DNA of 64,000 nt from Candidatus Zixiibacteriota bacterium (GCA_035574315.1 DATLYW010000033.1:181975-245974), one strand, 5' to 3'; shown: positions 54,619 through 63,757, numbered from the stretch's first letter. Program-made: numbers and translations. Notes: generated from the letters alone by a model not told the origin.

Positions 54619-55065
54619 ATGATCTTCGACGGCACGATCGACCTCGACGTTCCGGCGGCCGACGCCTGGGCTTTCCTGATCGACATCAACCGCTTCTCGG
54701 CCTGCCTTCCGGGCATCGAAGAGGTCAAGCAAATCGACGACAGGACGTTCGAGGGCGTGCTCGGGGCGACGGTGGGGCCGATCTCGGGCCGGTTCGCCTT
54801 TCGCTCGACGATCGTCGAGAGCCGCCCGCCGCACGAGCTCGTGGTGCGGACCGAGGGAAGCGATTCGGTGACCAAGAGCACGGTCAACGCCGACATGACC
54901 GTCGGTCTCCGCGGCGTCTCGGAGGCGAAGACGGCGATGAGCTACCGCGCCGACGTAAAGATCAACGGCCGGCTGGCGATTCTCGGCGACATGGTCCTGC
55001 GGGCGACGGCGACGCTGATCCTGCAGGAGTTCACGCGCCGGCTGAAAAAAGCGCTCGGGGCCTGA
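54619..55065 (+). CDS. CoxG-like SRPBCC domain protein
   Basis: 148 residues. MIFDGTIDLDVPAADAWAFLIDINRFSACLPGIEEVKQ is the typical opening of the carbon monoxide dehydrogenase subunit G (CoxG) family, a hydrophobic-pocket SRPBCC fold, and the protein ends in the TLILQEFTRRLKKALG helix. CoxG proteins help deliver molybdenum hydroxylases to the membrane, but no cox genes are in the window, so a lipid- or ligand-binding role is as likely. It precedes the GMC oxidoreductase gene by 124 bases. Confidence 0.82.
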   Translation: MIFDGTIDLDVPAADAWAFLIDINRFSACLPGIEEVKQIDDRTFEGVLGATVGPISGRFAFRSTIVESRPPHELVVRTEGSDSVTKSTVNADMTVGLRGVSEAKTAMSYRADVKINGRLAILGDMVLRATATLILQEFTRRLKKALGA

Positions 55066-55189
55066 TTCCACCGTACGGCCCGAACCGTCTGGACGGCTTG
55101 AACGATTTGAACTGGAACGAGGCGACCTTTCCTCGAGCTTTTGAGCTCTTGAACAGCCGCGAAGCGGCGGCAGGCTTCGGAGGTTTTCG

Positions 55190-56701
55190 ATGGCCGATTA
55201 TTACGACGTGATCATCGTGGGAGGAGGCTCGGCCGGCTGCGTGGCCGCCACGCGGCTGTCCGAGGATCCGAAGAGAAAAGTTCTCCTGCTCGAAGCGGGG
55301 CCCGATCCGTGGCCGCTCCCCGAGCTGGTGGCGGACGCCGACAAGCAGACGCGGTTGCTGCTCGAGTCCGATTTCGTGCGCATGTACCCCAGCGAACGGC
55401 ATGCCGACGGAAGCATCTATTACGCGCTTTCCGGGAAGATCATGGGGGGCGGCTCGTCGGTGAACGTGATGTCGGTGCTGCGCCCGATGAAAGCCGACCT
55501 CGACGGCTGGGTAAAGCTCGGCAACCCGGAGTGGAGCTACGAGAAGTGCCTGCCGGTCATGAAGCGGATCGAATCGGACCAGGACTTTCCCGGCAGCCCC
55601 ATTCACGGCAACTCCGGCCCGCTCTACGTCAAGCGCCACTTCACGCTCGACATGCCGGCGTCGCCGCCGGTGCAGGCCTTCATGGCCTCGGCCTACGCGA
55701 TGGGGCTTCCGAAGTGCCCGGACCTGAACGTTGCCGAGCCCTACGGCGTCTGCGCCTCGCCCTACAACATCAAGGACGGCAAGCGGCAGTCGACCGTGGT
55801 CGCTTACCTGAACGGTGCCCGAAGCCGGCCCAACCTGACGATCATCGCCGAGGCGCCGGTGCACTCGCTCGTGCTCGAAGGCAGAAAGGCGCGCGGGGTC
55901 CGCTACGAAAAGGAGGGCCGGGTGCTCACGGCCGAAGGCGGCCAGATTCTCCTGACCGCGGGAGTCTACCACTCGCCGCAGATCCTCATGCTTTCGGGCA
56001 TCGGCCCGGCGGCCGAGCTCAAGAGGCACGGCATTCCGCCAGTTCACGAGCTCAAAGGCGTCGGCGAGAACTACCACGATCATCCGGTCGTGTTCATGAC
56101 CTTCGAGGGGCCGCAGGCGGCGAAAGAAGACTGGATCGTGCCGCGCTTCCGCCTGATCACCAGGCACAATCCGCTCTACGGCTGCCCGAACTTCCACATC
56201 GTCATGCGACCGCCGACCGAGGTCGCCGGGATCAAGCGAATGATGCCGGTCTCCGCGCACCTTCTGGAGCAGCGCAATCGCGGGCGGGTCTATCTCCGCA
56301 GCACCGATCCGCACGATCTCCCCGGAGTGGACTCCGGGATGCTCGAGCACCCGGAGGACCTCAAGGCGATGCTCGAGGCGATGCACTTCATCGAGGAAAT
56401 GGTCCACAAAGGGCCCGCGCGGGAGTTCTACGGCCCGCTGATTCAGCCGGGACCGGGAGAGGACTGGGGGAAGTTCGCGCGCTCGACGTACGACAGCTAC
56501 CACCACGGGGTCGGCACCTGTAAGATGGGGCCCGCCTCGGATCCGACGGCGGTGGTCGACGAGAAGCTGCGCGTTCACGGGATGGAGAATCTGTGGGTGG
56601 GCGACGCCTCGATCATGCCCGTGGTCAGCCACGCCAACACGAACCTGACCTCGATCATGATCGGCGAGCGCCTCGCCGACTTCGTGAAGGAAGCATCATA
56701 A
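55190..56701 (+). CDS. GMC-family FAD oxidoreductase (choline dehydrogenase-like)
   Basis: 503 residues. The ADP-binding motif IIVGGGSAGCVAATRLSEDPKRKVLLLEAG is at the N terminus, the GMC signature 1 is in GKIMGGGSSVNVMSVLRP, and the catalytic His pair is in YHHGVGTCKMG and VVSHANTNLTSIMIGERLADFV. It oxidises an alcohol or sugar with FAD. Downstream, after 58 bases, comes the split ThDP decarboxylase pair, so alcohol oxidation may yield a keto acid for it. Confidence 0.92.
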   Translation: MADYYDVIIVGGGSAGCVAATRLSEDPKRKVLLLEAGPDPWPLPELVADADKQTRLLLESDFVRMYPSERHADGSIYYALSGKIMGGGSSVNVMSVLRPMKADLDGWVKLGNPEWSYEKCLPVMKRIESDQDFPGSPIHGNSGPLYVKRHFTLDMPASPPVQAFMASAYAMGLPKCPDLNVAEPYGVCASPYNIKDGKRQSTVVAYLNGARSRPNLTIIAEAPVHSLVLEGRKARGVRYEKEGRVLTAEGGQILLTAGVYHSPQILMLSGIGPAAELKRHGIPPVHELKGVGENYHDHPVVFMTFEGPQAAKEDWIVPRFRLITRHNPLYGCPNFHIVMRPPTEVAGIKRMMPVSAHLLEQRNRGRVYLRSTDPHDLPGVDSGMLEHPEDLKAMLEAMHFIEEMVHKGPAREFYGPLIQPGPGEDWGKFARSTYDSYHHGVGTCKMGPASDPTAVVDEKLRVHGMENLWVGDASIMPVVSHANTNLTSIMIGERLADFVKEAS

Positions 56702-56759
56702 GATTGCGGTTTCCGGTTTCCGGTCGAAACCAGGAACCAGAATTCTCCTTGGAGGGCCC

Positions 56760-57269
56760 ATGTCGGAGGCGACGCTCAAGGCGGCGGACATCATCCGCGA
56801 GATCAAGCGAGCCGGCATTCGCTTCGTCGTTGCGCTGCCGGATCGGGTGACGAGCCACTACCTTTTGAAGACCATGCTCAAGGACCCCGACTTCCGCGTC
56901 GTTCAGGTCTGCAAGGAAGACGAGGGGATCTCGATCTGCAGCGGCCTCTACGCGGCGGGCCAGCGGGCCTTGATGATGATGCAGTACACCGGGCTGCTCG
57001 ACTCCTGCAACGCGCTGCGCGGCGTCGCGATGGAAGGGAAGAATCCCGTCTGCATGATGGTCGGGCTTCTCGGCAAGGAGCCGGGAGTACCGCCCACGCA
57101 GAGCAAGCGCTACGGGATCCGCATCGTCGAGCCGGTGCTCGACGCCATGGAGATCAGCCACGAGCTGCTCGAAGAGCCGGGCGACGTCGAGCGCATCGTG
57201 CCCGCGGTCGAGAAGGCCTACGCGACCTCGTCGCCCGTGGCGATGCTGATCGGAAGGGAGCCGCGATAG
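56760..57269 (+). CDS. ThDP-dependent decarboxylase, alpha (pyrimidine-binding) subunit
   Basis: 169 residues, only the N-terminal Pyr domain of a ThDP enzyme: IKRAGIRFVVALPDRVTSHYLL and the cofactor-activating Glu in VVQVCKEDEGISICSGLYAAGQRALMMMQYTGLLD. It is half of a split enzyme like sulfopyruvate or phosphonopyruvate decarboxylase; the beta half follows after 2 bases. GGAGG precedes ATG 56760. It should decarboxylate a 2-keto acid to an aldehyde; which one is unknown. Confidence 0.85.
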   Translation: MSEATLKAADIIREIKRAGIRFVVALPDRVTSHYLLKTMLKDPDFRVVQVCKEDEGISICSGLYAAGQRALMMMQYTGLLDSCNALRGVAMEGKNPVCMMVGLLGKEPGVPPTQSKRYGIRIVEPVLDAMEISHELLEEPGDVERIVPAVEKAYATSSPVAMLIGREPR

Positions 57270-57271
57270 CC

Positions 57272-57838
57272 ATGATGAAACGAGACGAGTGCCTCAAGGT
57301 TCTGGCGCGCCACCGCACGAACGAGATCGTCGTGGCGGTCTACATGGCGGCCCAGGAGTGGATCCACATCGCGCCGAGCGATCTCAACTACACTTTCACG
57401 GGAGCGATGGGCCAGGGTTCGTCGCACGCCCTGGGGCTTGCGCTGGGGCGTCCCGACAGGAAAGTGATCGTCCTCGACGGCGACGGCAGCCTGCTCATGA
57501 ACCTGGGCAGCCTCGTCACGATCGCCAACGCCGCCCCGAAGAACTTCATCCACTGCCTCTGCGAGAACGGCACCTACGAGACCAACGGAGCGGTCCCCAT
57601 CCCGCGCGCCGGAGCGGTCCGCTTTTGCGCGATGGCCGAGGCGGCGGGCTACCGCAAGACCTACGAGATCGACGATCTCGGAGAGTGGGATCGCCGGCTG
57701 CCGGAGATTCTCGGCGAAGAAGGGCCGGTCTTCGTCGATCTCAAGGTGCAGCCCGGCGAGGCCTACCCGGAAAATTTCCGCCGGCTCTACAGCATCGAGC
57801 ACCGCGAGCGGTTTCGCGAGGCGTTGAAGAACAGCTAG
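57272..57838 (+). CDS. ThDP-dependent decarboxylase, beta (diphosphate-binding) subunit
   Basis: 188 residues, the C-terminal PP domain: FTGAMGQGSSHALGLALG and the metal/diphosphate motif DGDGSLLMNLGSLVTIANAAPKNFIHCLCENGTYETNG. It pairs with the alpha subunit encoded directly before it to form the active site at the interface. Split ComDE-like decarboxylases are usual in coenzyme M and phosphonate metabolism, but no other such genes are present. The start ATG 57272 is followed by a second ATG. Confidence 0.87.
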   Translation: MMKRDECLKVLARHRTNEIVVAVYMAAQEWIHIAPSDLNYTFTGAMGQGSSHALGLALGRPDRKVIVLDGDGSLLMNLGSLVTIANAAPKNFIHCLCENGTYETNGAVPIPRAGAVRFCAMAEAAGYRKTYEIDDLGEWDRRLPEILGEEGPVFVDLKVQPGEAYPENFRRLYSIEHRERFREALKNS

Positions 57839-57977
57839 GGACAACGGCGGCCCGAACTCCGGGCCCGTCCCTCTTCCCGGGCACGGGACGCAAGTCTGCG
57901 CGGTTCCAGCGCAGCCGGACGCCGCCGGTTTTCGACCCGGGGATCCCGAACTCTAGCTTCCGCGCCCGCCCGACGCC

Positions 57978-58841
57978 ATGGAAGCCCAGCTGATCGCTCT
58001 TTTGACCTCCATCTGGTACGCAGGGGCGCTGGTGGCGTCGCGCCGCGGCCTCGACCACTCCACGCCGGCAACCGTCACGCTCGTCTCCATCGCCGTGCAG
58101 AACGTTTCGCTCTGGTCGGCGGTGTTTCTCTCCGGTGGCATTCCGCGCGTCTCGCCCGTCGCGCTCGGGTTGTTTTGCATCGTCGGCGTGTTCCAGATGG
58201 GCGTGCGGCTGTTCGCGTACAACGGCGTGCTCCGGATCGGCGCGTCGCGGAGCGGCGCGCTGCAGTCGATCAGCCCGCTGGTGAGCGCGACGATCGCGGT
58301 CGTGGCGCTGCGCGAGCGGCCTTCGGGCCTGGTCGTGATCGGAACGGTGCTGGTCGTCGCGGGCGTGATCCTGGTTTCGTGGCGGGCGGAAAAGGAGCTG
58401 CCGACCTTTCGCTGGTGGCATCTCCTGCTTCCCGTCGCCGCCGCCTGTCTCACGGGCGTGAATCATCCCATACGCCGCTACGCCCTCGGCCTCTCGAACG
58501 AGCCGCTGTTCTTTTCGGCCTTCATGGGGTTGATCTCGCTCTCCGGCTTCCTGGTCTATCTCGCGCTCTCGCCGGGCGAGCAACGGCTCGTCTGGGAGCG
58601 AAAGGCGCTCGGGCCGTTTCTGTGGACCGGCATTTTCGAGACGCTGTCGATCGTTTTCATCCTGACCGCGCTCAGCATCGGCGAAGTGACCGTCATCGCC
58701 CCGATCGCCGCGAGCTATCCGGTCTGGGCCCTGATCGGCGCGAAGCTTTTTCTCCGCGGCGTGGAGAAGATCCGGCTGCGGACGGCGATCGGGATTTTGA
58801 GCGTCGTCGCCGGGACGATCGCAATCCACCTCGGGAAATAG
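57978..58841 (+). CDS. EamA-family transporter (DMT superfamily)
   Basis: 287 residues with ten membrane spans in two EamA halves, each with the SPL or ASYPVWA-type turn: LQSISPLVSATIAVVALRERPSGLVVIGTVLVVAGVIL and SIGEVTVIAPIAASYPVWALIGAKLFLRG. It probably exports a small metabolite or amino acid. It sits 139 bases behind the ThDP subunits and could export a product of that pathway. Confidence 0.88.
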   Translation: MEAQLIALLTSIWYAGALVASRRGLDHSTPATVTLVSIAVQNVSLWSAVFLSGGIPRVSPVALGLFCIVGVFQMGVRLFAYNGVLRIGASRSGALQSISPLVSATIAVVALRERPSGLVVIGTVLVVAGVILVSWRAEKELPTFRWWHLLLPVAAACLTGVNHPIRRYALGLSNEPLFFSAFMGLISLSGFLVYLALSPGEQRLVWERKALGPFLWTGIFETLSIVFILTALSIGEVTVIAPIAASYPVWALIGAKLFLRGVEKIRLRTAIGILSVVAGTIAIHLGK

Positions 58842-58857
58842 GCGGCTCGCCGAGGGC

Positions 58858-58886
58858 TTGCGGCCGGAAAGCTCCTTCAATAAGAT
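58858..58886 (+). promoter_or_regulatory. Promoter for the cyclase-family gene
   Basis: TTGCGG (58858-58863), a 17-base spacer and TAAGAT (58881-58886); the GTG start is at 58893, only 6 bases after the -10, so a leaderless message is likely. Confidence 0.45.
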
Positions 58887-58892
58887 CGTCGC

Positions 58893-59531
58893 GTGGCCGG
58901 CTTGAAGATCTACGACATATCGCTCACCCTCTCGCCTCGAACCGTCCGCTGGCTGACCTCGCAGCCGATGGAGCTGATCGAGCGCAAGCGCATGCGCCGG
59001 GGAGATCCCAACAACTCCTCTTCGATCCACGCGAGCGTTCATGCCGGCACGCACGTCGACGCGCCGTTTCACTTCCTGGCGGACGGGCAGACGATCGAGT
59101 CCTTGCCGCTCGAGCTGTTCGTCGGGCCGGCGCGGGTCTGCGCCGTCGAGGCCGCCGAGCAGATCACGGCGGCGGATATCGCCCGGCTGGGGCTGGCGGG
59201 GGAGGAGCGCGTCCTCTTCAAGACGCGCAACTCGGCGCTGCTGCAAAAGGAAAGCTACGACCCGAGCTTCGTTTCGTTCTCGGCCGACGGTGCTGCGGCG
59301 CTCGCGGACCTCGGCGTCCGCCTGGTGGGGCTGGATTACCTTTCGGTCGCGCGCGCCGACCAGCAGGTGCCGGTCCACCGGGCTTTCCTCGAGCGCGGCG
59401 TGATCGTGGTGGAGGGCATCGACCTCTCGGCGGTTCCGCCGGGGCGCTACGAGCTGATCTGCCCGCCGGTCAAGCTCGCCGGATCGGACGGAGCGCCGTG
59501 CCGCGCGATCCTGCGCGAGCTCGAAGCATGA
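58893..59531 (+). CDS. Cyclase-family metal hydrolase (kynurenine formamidase-like)
   Basis: 212 residues from GTG 58893 (MAGLKIYDISLTLSPR). The metal motif HASVHAGTHVDAPFHFLADG carries HxGTHxDxPxH, and RADQQVPVHRAFLERGVIVVEGIDLS follows. Relatives hydrolyse N-formylkynurenine, isatin or cyclic amides, usually with zinc or manganese. Substrate uncertain. Probably co-transcribed with the VOC, ferredoxin and peptidase genes downstream. Confidence 0.88.
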   Translation: MAGLKIYDISLTLSPRTVRWLTSQPMELIERKRMRRGDPNNSSSIHASVHAGTHVDAPFHFLADGQTIESLPLELFVGPARVCAVEAAEQITAADIARLGLAGEERVLFKTRNSALLQKESYDPSFVSFSADGAAALADLGVRLVGLDYLSVARADQQVPVHRAFLERGVIVVEGIDLSAVPPGRYELICPPVKLAGSDGAPCRAILRELEA

Positions 59532-59571
59532 CCTCGAAGACACTTTCGCATCGAAGGAGGCGCAAGGAGAG

Positions 59572-60000
59572 ATGAGTATCGAGGCCATCGACCACGTCGG
59601 CGTGGTCGTTTCGGACATGGATCGGTCGGTCCGGTTTTACACCGAGCTCCTGGGCTTCTCGCTGCTCGCCCGGTACCGGCCCGAAAGCCCTTATCAAAAG
59701 GAAATCGCGTACCTCAAGTTTCCCGGCGCTTCCGACGCCAAGCTCGAGCTCTACTCGCTCAAGCAGCCGTCGGCGGAGCCTTCCTACGAGCGCAGGGTCG
59801 GGATGCGCGAGATCGCGTTGAGGGTTCCGGACGTCGGAGCGGAGCTGGAAAGGCTTCGCCGGGCCGGGGCCGAGGTTCTCTCCGAGCCGGTTTACACCGA
59901 AGCGCCCGGCCTGCCTCCCGACTCGCCGGTCAGGCGGCGAACGCGCGGGGCGATCAAGGGACCCGACGGCGTGATCGTCGGACTGTATCGGTGGGGATGA
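59572..60000 (+). CDS. VOC-superfamily protein (glyoxalase/dioxygenase-like)
   Basis: 142 residues. The vicinal-oxygen-chelate pattern is clear: IDHVGVVVSDMDRSVRFYTELLGF with a metal His, a Glu in AKLELYSL, and VGMREIALRVPDVGAELERLRRAGAEVL for the second module. GAAGGAGG near 59554-59562 is the ribosome-binding region. It could be a lyase, isomerase or dioxygenase; one metal-binding protein of the small operon from 58893 to 61130. Confidence 0.82.
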   Translation: MSIEAIDHVGVVVSDMDRSVRFYTELLGFSLLARYRPESPYQKEIAYLKFPGASDAKLELYSLKQPSAEPSYERRVGMREIALRVPDVGAELERLRRAGAEVLSEPVYTEAPGLPPDSPVRRRTRGAIKGPDGVIVGLYRWG

Positions 60001-60021
60001 AAAGGATTCGCTGGAGGAACC

Positions 60022-60276
60022 ATGAAAATCACCGTCGATCGGGAACGATGCCGCGGGCACAACAACTGTGTCTCGATCGCGCCGAACGTCTTCGACCTCG
60101 ACGAGACCTTCAAGGCGATCGTCATCGACCCGAAAGGCGACACCGAGGATACGATTCTCAAAGCGGCCAGGATGTGCCCCAAGCTCGCCATCCTGCTTGA
60201 CGACGAGAAAACCGGCGCGCGCCTTTTCCCCGGACCCGGCGACAGGACGCGGGACCAGCTGGACATCTCCAAGTGA
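60022..60276 (+). CDS. 3Fe-4S type ferredoxin
   Basis: 84 residues. Cys10, Cys16 and Cys52 (CRGHNNC and MCPK) are in place for a single [3Fe-4S] cluster, with the second Cys position of a 4Fe site replaced by His13. Such small ferredoxins usually feed electrons to cytochrome P450 enzymes or oxygenases; no P450 gene is in view, so its partner may be elsewhere. It overlaps the peptidase start by 4 bases. GGAGG before ATG 60022. Confidence 0.87.
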   Translation: MKITVDRERCRGHNNCVSIAPNVFDLDETFKAIVIDPKGDTEDTILKAARMCPKLAILLDDEKTGARLFPGPGDRTRDQLDISK

Positions 60277-61130
60277 GCCCTGCGGCCCCGGCGATCATCG
60301 TCCACGGCGGAGCGGGTCCCGTCAGGGACGGGAGCCTGGAGCGGCGGCTCGAAGGTTGCGACGCCGCGGCGCGCGCCGGGTGGCGGCTGCTGGAGCGGGG
60401 CGCAAGCGCGCTGGACGTCGTGGAGGCGGCGGTCGCTGCGCTCGAGGACAACCCGCTGTTCAACGCGGGCACCGGCTCGACGCTCAACAGCCGGGGCGAG
60501 ATCGAGATGGATGCCGCGATCATGGAGGGGGTCTCGCTCCGGGCGGGCGCGGTCGCGGCGGTCCAGCGCATCAAGAATCCGGTGAAGCTCGCGCGCCGCG
60601 TGCTGGAGGACGGCCGCCACGTTCTTCTGGCGGGCGCCGGGGCGCTGGAATTCGCCCGCGCCGCGGGAATTCCGCAATGTCCGCCCGAGGAGCTCGTGGT
60701 CGAATCCGAACAGCGGCGCTGGCGCGACAAGCACGGCACGGTCGGCGCGGTGGCGCTCGACCGTGGCGGGGCGGTTGCGGCCGCGACCTCGACCGGCGGG
60801 ATCTTCGACAAGCTGCCTGGTCGGGTGGGGGATTCCTCGCTCCCGGGCTGCGGCGTCTATGCCGACGAGGACGGCGGGGTTTCGTGCACGGGCCACGGGG
60901 AGTCGATCATCCGCGTCGTGCTGGCAAAGAGCGCCCTGGACTTCGTTCGCGCGGGCTGCGATCCGGAAGAAGCGGCTCGGCGGGCCGTGGAGCTGCTCGC
61001 CTCCCGGACGGGCGGGACCGGCGGGGTCATCATCCTCGACCGCCGCGGCCGGATCGGCTACGCGCGCAATACGCCGCACATGCCGGTCTGCTATTCCACC
61101 GGCGCCGGCGGATTCAAGGTGGATTTCTGA
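60273..61130 (+). CDS. Isoaspartyl peptidase / L-asparaginase (Ntn hydrolase)
   Basis: 285 residues from GTG 60273, overlapping the ferredoxin stop by 4 bases. AIIVHGGAGPVRDG is the usual opening; the self-cleavage site is DKHGTVGAVALDRGG, where the Thr becomes the nucleophile of the beta chain, and STGGIFDKLPGRVGDSSLPGCGVYAD follows. It hydrolyses beta-aspartyl peptides or asparagine. Its place after ferredoxin has no obvious functional reason. Confidence 0.92.
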   Translation: MSPAAPAIIVHGGAGPVRDGSLERRLEGCDAAARAGWRLLERGASALDVVEAAVAALEDNPLFNAGTGSTLNSRGEIEMDAAIMEGVSLRAGAVAAVQRIKNPVKLARRVLEDGRHVLLAGAGALEFARAAGIPQCPPEELVVESEQRRWRDKHGTVGAVALDRGGAVAAATSTGGIFDKLPGRVGDSSLPGCGVYADEDGGVSCTGHGESIIRVVLAKSALDFVRAGCDPEEAARRAVELLASRTGGTGGVIILDRRGRIGYARNTPHMPVCYSTGAGGFKVDF

Positions 61131-61791
61131 CGGGGGCGCCGCCGGCACGATGGTTACGGGCACGATCAGGGCGCCGGACCGAAGGGCAGGAGAAGGCCTC
61201 CTCTCTTAAGGGGGAGGAGCCCACCGTCCCGACTTCTCGCTCCTCGGGAAAAGCCACCACGGAGATGCCGTCGCGATGCGCTGGTTGGCGCGCTTGAAGC
61301 TTTTCCGCGCGCCCGATCGATCGGACTGGCGACGGCAATGTGCTTTCCCGCGCACATGGCAAAAAGCACCTACAAGAGCTCTTTTTGGCTGGCGAAGGTG
61401 GACTTCGGCTAGATGACAGCGGGCGACAAATCAATGCGACCCGGAGCGCTCAGATCATCAATTTCCCGGTTGACTCCGTATCTTGCCGGCGTTAAGTTGG
61501 CTCAAGATTTGCGCCCGAGGCCGCCGTCCGTGCGGTAGGGAGCAAGATATGTCCGGCGACAAGGCGATTCTGATCCGCAACCTCGATAAAGGTCCCGAAG
61601 TCCGCCACGGTCGAAGCGGCGGCGTCTCGCCACCTCTGAACAACGGAACGAGAGCGACTGCAGGCGGCAAGAGCGAACCGAGTGGCATAACATCGTCGTT
61701 CGATGCAAACAGGCCGGAGCCCGCGGTCAATACTTTTTTTCCCATCCTGGACTGAGTCAACCGGGTTCCATTTCACCTTGCGAGGCCAGCC
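61131..61791. other. Intergenic region upstream of the sigma-54 activator
   Basis: About 660 bases with no gene I can support. A small open frame from ATG 61549 (MSGDKAILIRNLDKGPEV) to 61755 has a fair GGGAG ribosome-binding site, but its second half looks random, so it may be a truncated cupin-like gene or chance. G+C is somewhat lower at 61300-61750. Confidence 0.4.
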
Positions 61792-63714
61792 ATGGACCGC
61801 GCGCCGCTTCAACAGATCGATGTCGATGCCGCGCTGCGCACCATCGTCGAAGGCACGGCCACAGAGACCGGTGAGCAGTTTTTTCGAGCCTTGGTCAGGA
61901 GCCTCGCCGCGGTCCTCGGCACCCACGGCGCCTGGGTCACGGAATATTTCCCCGAAGCGCGACGGCTCAAAGCGTTGGCTTTCTGGATGGACACCCAGTG
62001 GCTGGAGGGGTGGGAAATGGTGATCGACGGCACGCCCTGCGAGCGGGTGATCCACGAGCGCTGCTTGATCCACATTCCCGACAACCTGCTCCATCTCTAC
62101 GGCGATGATCCCGACGTGCGAGCCACGGGCGCGGCGAGCTACATGGGCATGCCGCTGCTCGACCTCGACGGCAGATGTCTCGGCCATCTGGCGGTGCTCG
62201 ACAAGCGGCCCATGCCCGCCGAGCCGCGGGCCCAGGCGCTGTTTCACATCTTCGCCGCCCGCGCCGCTGCCGAGCTGCGCCGCCTGCGCGCCGAGCGGCA
62301 GGTGCTAGAACGGGAGCAGAAGCTTGCTCGATTGCTGGGCAGCGCCATGGACGCGATCATCGAATTGGATCGCCATCTCCGAGTCACCCAGATGAATCCA
62401 GCGGCGGAAAAAGTCTTCGGTTGCGCCGCCGTGGAAGCCGCGGGGCAGACGTTTACCCAATTCCTGACGCCGGAGTCGCGCGAGAAATTCGCCCGCCTGA
62501 TCATCGACCTGGATACCCGGTCGGACGGGCAGCGCTGTTTATGGATCGCCGGAGGGCTCAACGCCCGGTCCAGAAGCGGCGATCAATTCAGCGCGGAGGC
62601 CACCCTCTCGCGGTTCGACCTTGAGCGCGAGCCGTTCTACACGCTCATCCTTCGAAACGTCAACGAACGGCTGGAGGCCGAGCGAAAAATCCAATCGCTT
62701 ACCGTCGAGACCGAGTACCTGCGCGAAGAGCTGAAGTCGCTCATCGGCGCGGACGAAATCATCGGGCGGAGCGAGGCGCTGCTGAGGGTTTTGGGCGACG
62801 TCAAAGAGGTCGCGACGACCGACGCCACCGTGCTGATTCTCGGCGAGACCGGCACGGGAAAAGAGCTGATCGCGCGGGCGATTCATGCGGCGAGCCGCCG
62901 GCGCGACCGGCCGTTGATCAAAGTCAATTGCGCGGCGATCCCGGCCGCTTTGATCGAGAGCGAGTTCTTCGGCCACGAGCAGGGTGCTTTCACCGGGGCG
63001 ACCAAGAGGCGCGACGGGCGCTTCGCGCTGGCGCACGGCGGGACGATCTTTCTCGACGAAGTGGGCGAGCTGCCGTTGGACCTCCAGTCCAAGCTCCTGC
63101 GCGTTCTTCAAGAAGGCGAGTTCGAGCCGGTCGGCAGCTCGCAGACGCGCAAGGTGGACGTGCGGGTGATCGCGGCCACCAACCGCGAGTTGGACAAATT
63201 GGTCCGCGAAGGCAAATTCCGCGAGGACCTGTTCTACCGGCTGAACGTCTTTCCGATCAAGGTGCCGGCGCTGCGCGAGCGGCGCGAAGACATCTCGGTT
63301 CTCGCCAACGCGTTCGCGCGGAAGTTTGCCCGGCGGATGGGCCGCCGCCTGGAGCCGATCTCCGAAGACTGCTTCCGGCGACTTGAGGCCTATCCCTGGC
63401 CGGGCAACGTACGCGAGCTGCAAAACATCATTGAGAGGGCCGTTATCACTTCGCGCGACGGACGGCTTAATTTGGACCGCGCTCTCCCCGAAAGCGCAAC
63501 CGCCCCGGCTACGGCCGCCACCGAGAGCGCCGGCGGCCAGCGCGTGCGCACGGCCCGAGAGCTCGAAGAGCTGGAGCGCCAAAACATCATCGCCGCTCTG
63601 GAAACGGCCGATTGGAAAATTTCCGGACCGAACGGCGCCGCTCAGTTGCTCGGCTTGAAACCCACCACCCTAAGCTCGCGCATGAAGATCCTCGGTATCG
63701 AGCGCAAGCGCTAA
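61792..63714 (+). CDS. Sigma-54-dependent activator with GAF and PAS domains (FhlA/NifA-like)
   Basis: 640 residues. A GAF domain (~18-165) comes first, then a PAS domain (~180-300, MDAIIELDRHLRVTQMNPAAEKVFG), the AAA+ domain (~318-555) and a C-terminal Fis-type HTH (~600-638). The AAA+ part has Walker A GETGTGKELIARAIH, the sigma-54-contacting loop EQGAFTGATKR near residue 400, Walker B GGTIFLDEVGELP and the R-finger region FREDLFYRLNVFPIKVPALRER. No receiver domain, so control is probably by a ligand at GAF or PAS. It likely drives the gene starting at 63913 through the -24/-12 site at 63844. Confidence 0.93.
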   Translation: MDRAPLQQIDVDAALRTIVEGTATETGEQFFRALVRSLAAVLGTHGAWVTEYFPEARRLKALAFWMDTQWLEGWEMVIDGTPCERVIHERCLIHIPDNLLHLYGDDPDVRATGAASYMGMPLLDLDGRCLGHLAVLDKRPMPAEPRAQALFHIFAARAAAELRRLRAERQVLEREQKLARLLGSAMDAIIELDRHLRVTQMNPAAEKVFGCAAVEAAGQTFTQFLTPESREKFARLIIDLDTRSDGQRCLWIAGGLNARSRSGDQFSAEATLSRFDLEREPFYTLILRNVNERLEAERKIQSLTVETEYLREELKSLIGADEIIGRSEALLRVLGDVKEVATTDATVLILGETGTGKELIARAIHAASRRRDRPLIKVNCAAIPAALIESEFFGHEQGAFTGATKRRDGRFALAHGGTIFLDEVGELPLDLQSKLLRVLQEGEFEPVGSSQTRKVDVRVIAATNRELDKLVREGKFREDLFYRLNVFPIKVPALRERREDISVLANAFARKFARRMGRRLEPISEDCFRRLEAYPWPGNVRELQNIIERAVITSRDGRLNLDRALPESATAPATAATESAGGQRVRTARELEELERQNIIAALETADWKISGPNGAAQLLGLKPTTLSSRMKILGIERKR

Positions 63715-63745
63715 ACTGACTCGCGATATTTCGTTCCTAACGCTC

Positions 63746-63757
63746 ACGAGATCTCGT
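63746..63757. promoter_or_regulatory. Perfect 12-bp palindrome, possible activator-binding site
   Basis: ACGAGATCTCGT is its own reverse complement. It lies about 90 bases upstream of the -24/-12 candidate, the usual distance for an enhancer of a sigma-54 activator. CTCGCGAT also occurs twice around it (near 63720 and 63764). Confidence 0.4.

Noticed and set aside
54619..55065. Evidence for a CO dehydrogenase operon
   Set aside because: Only the CoxG-like SRPBCC protein is present; no large, medium or small molybdenum hydroxylase subunits are encoded nearby.
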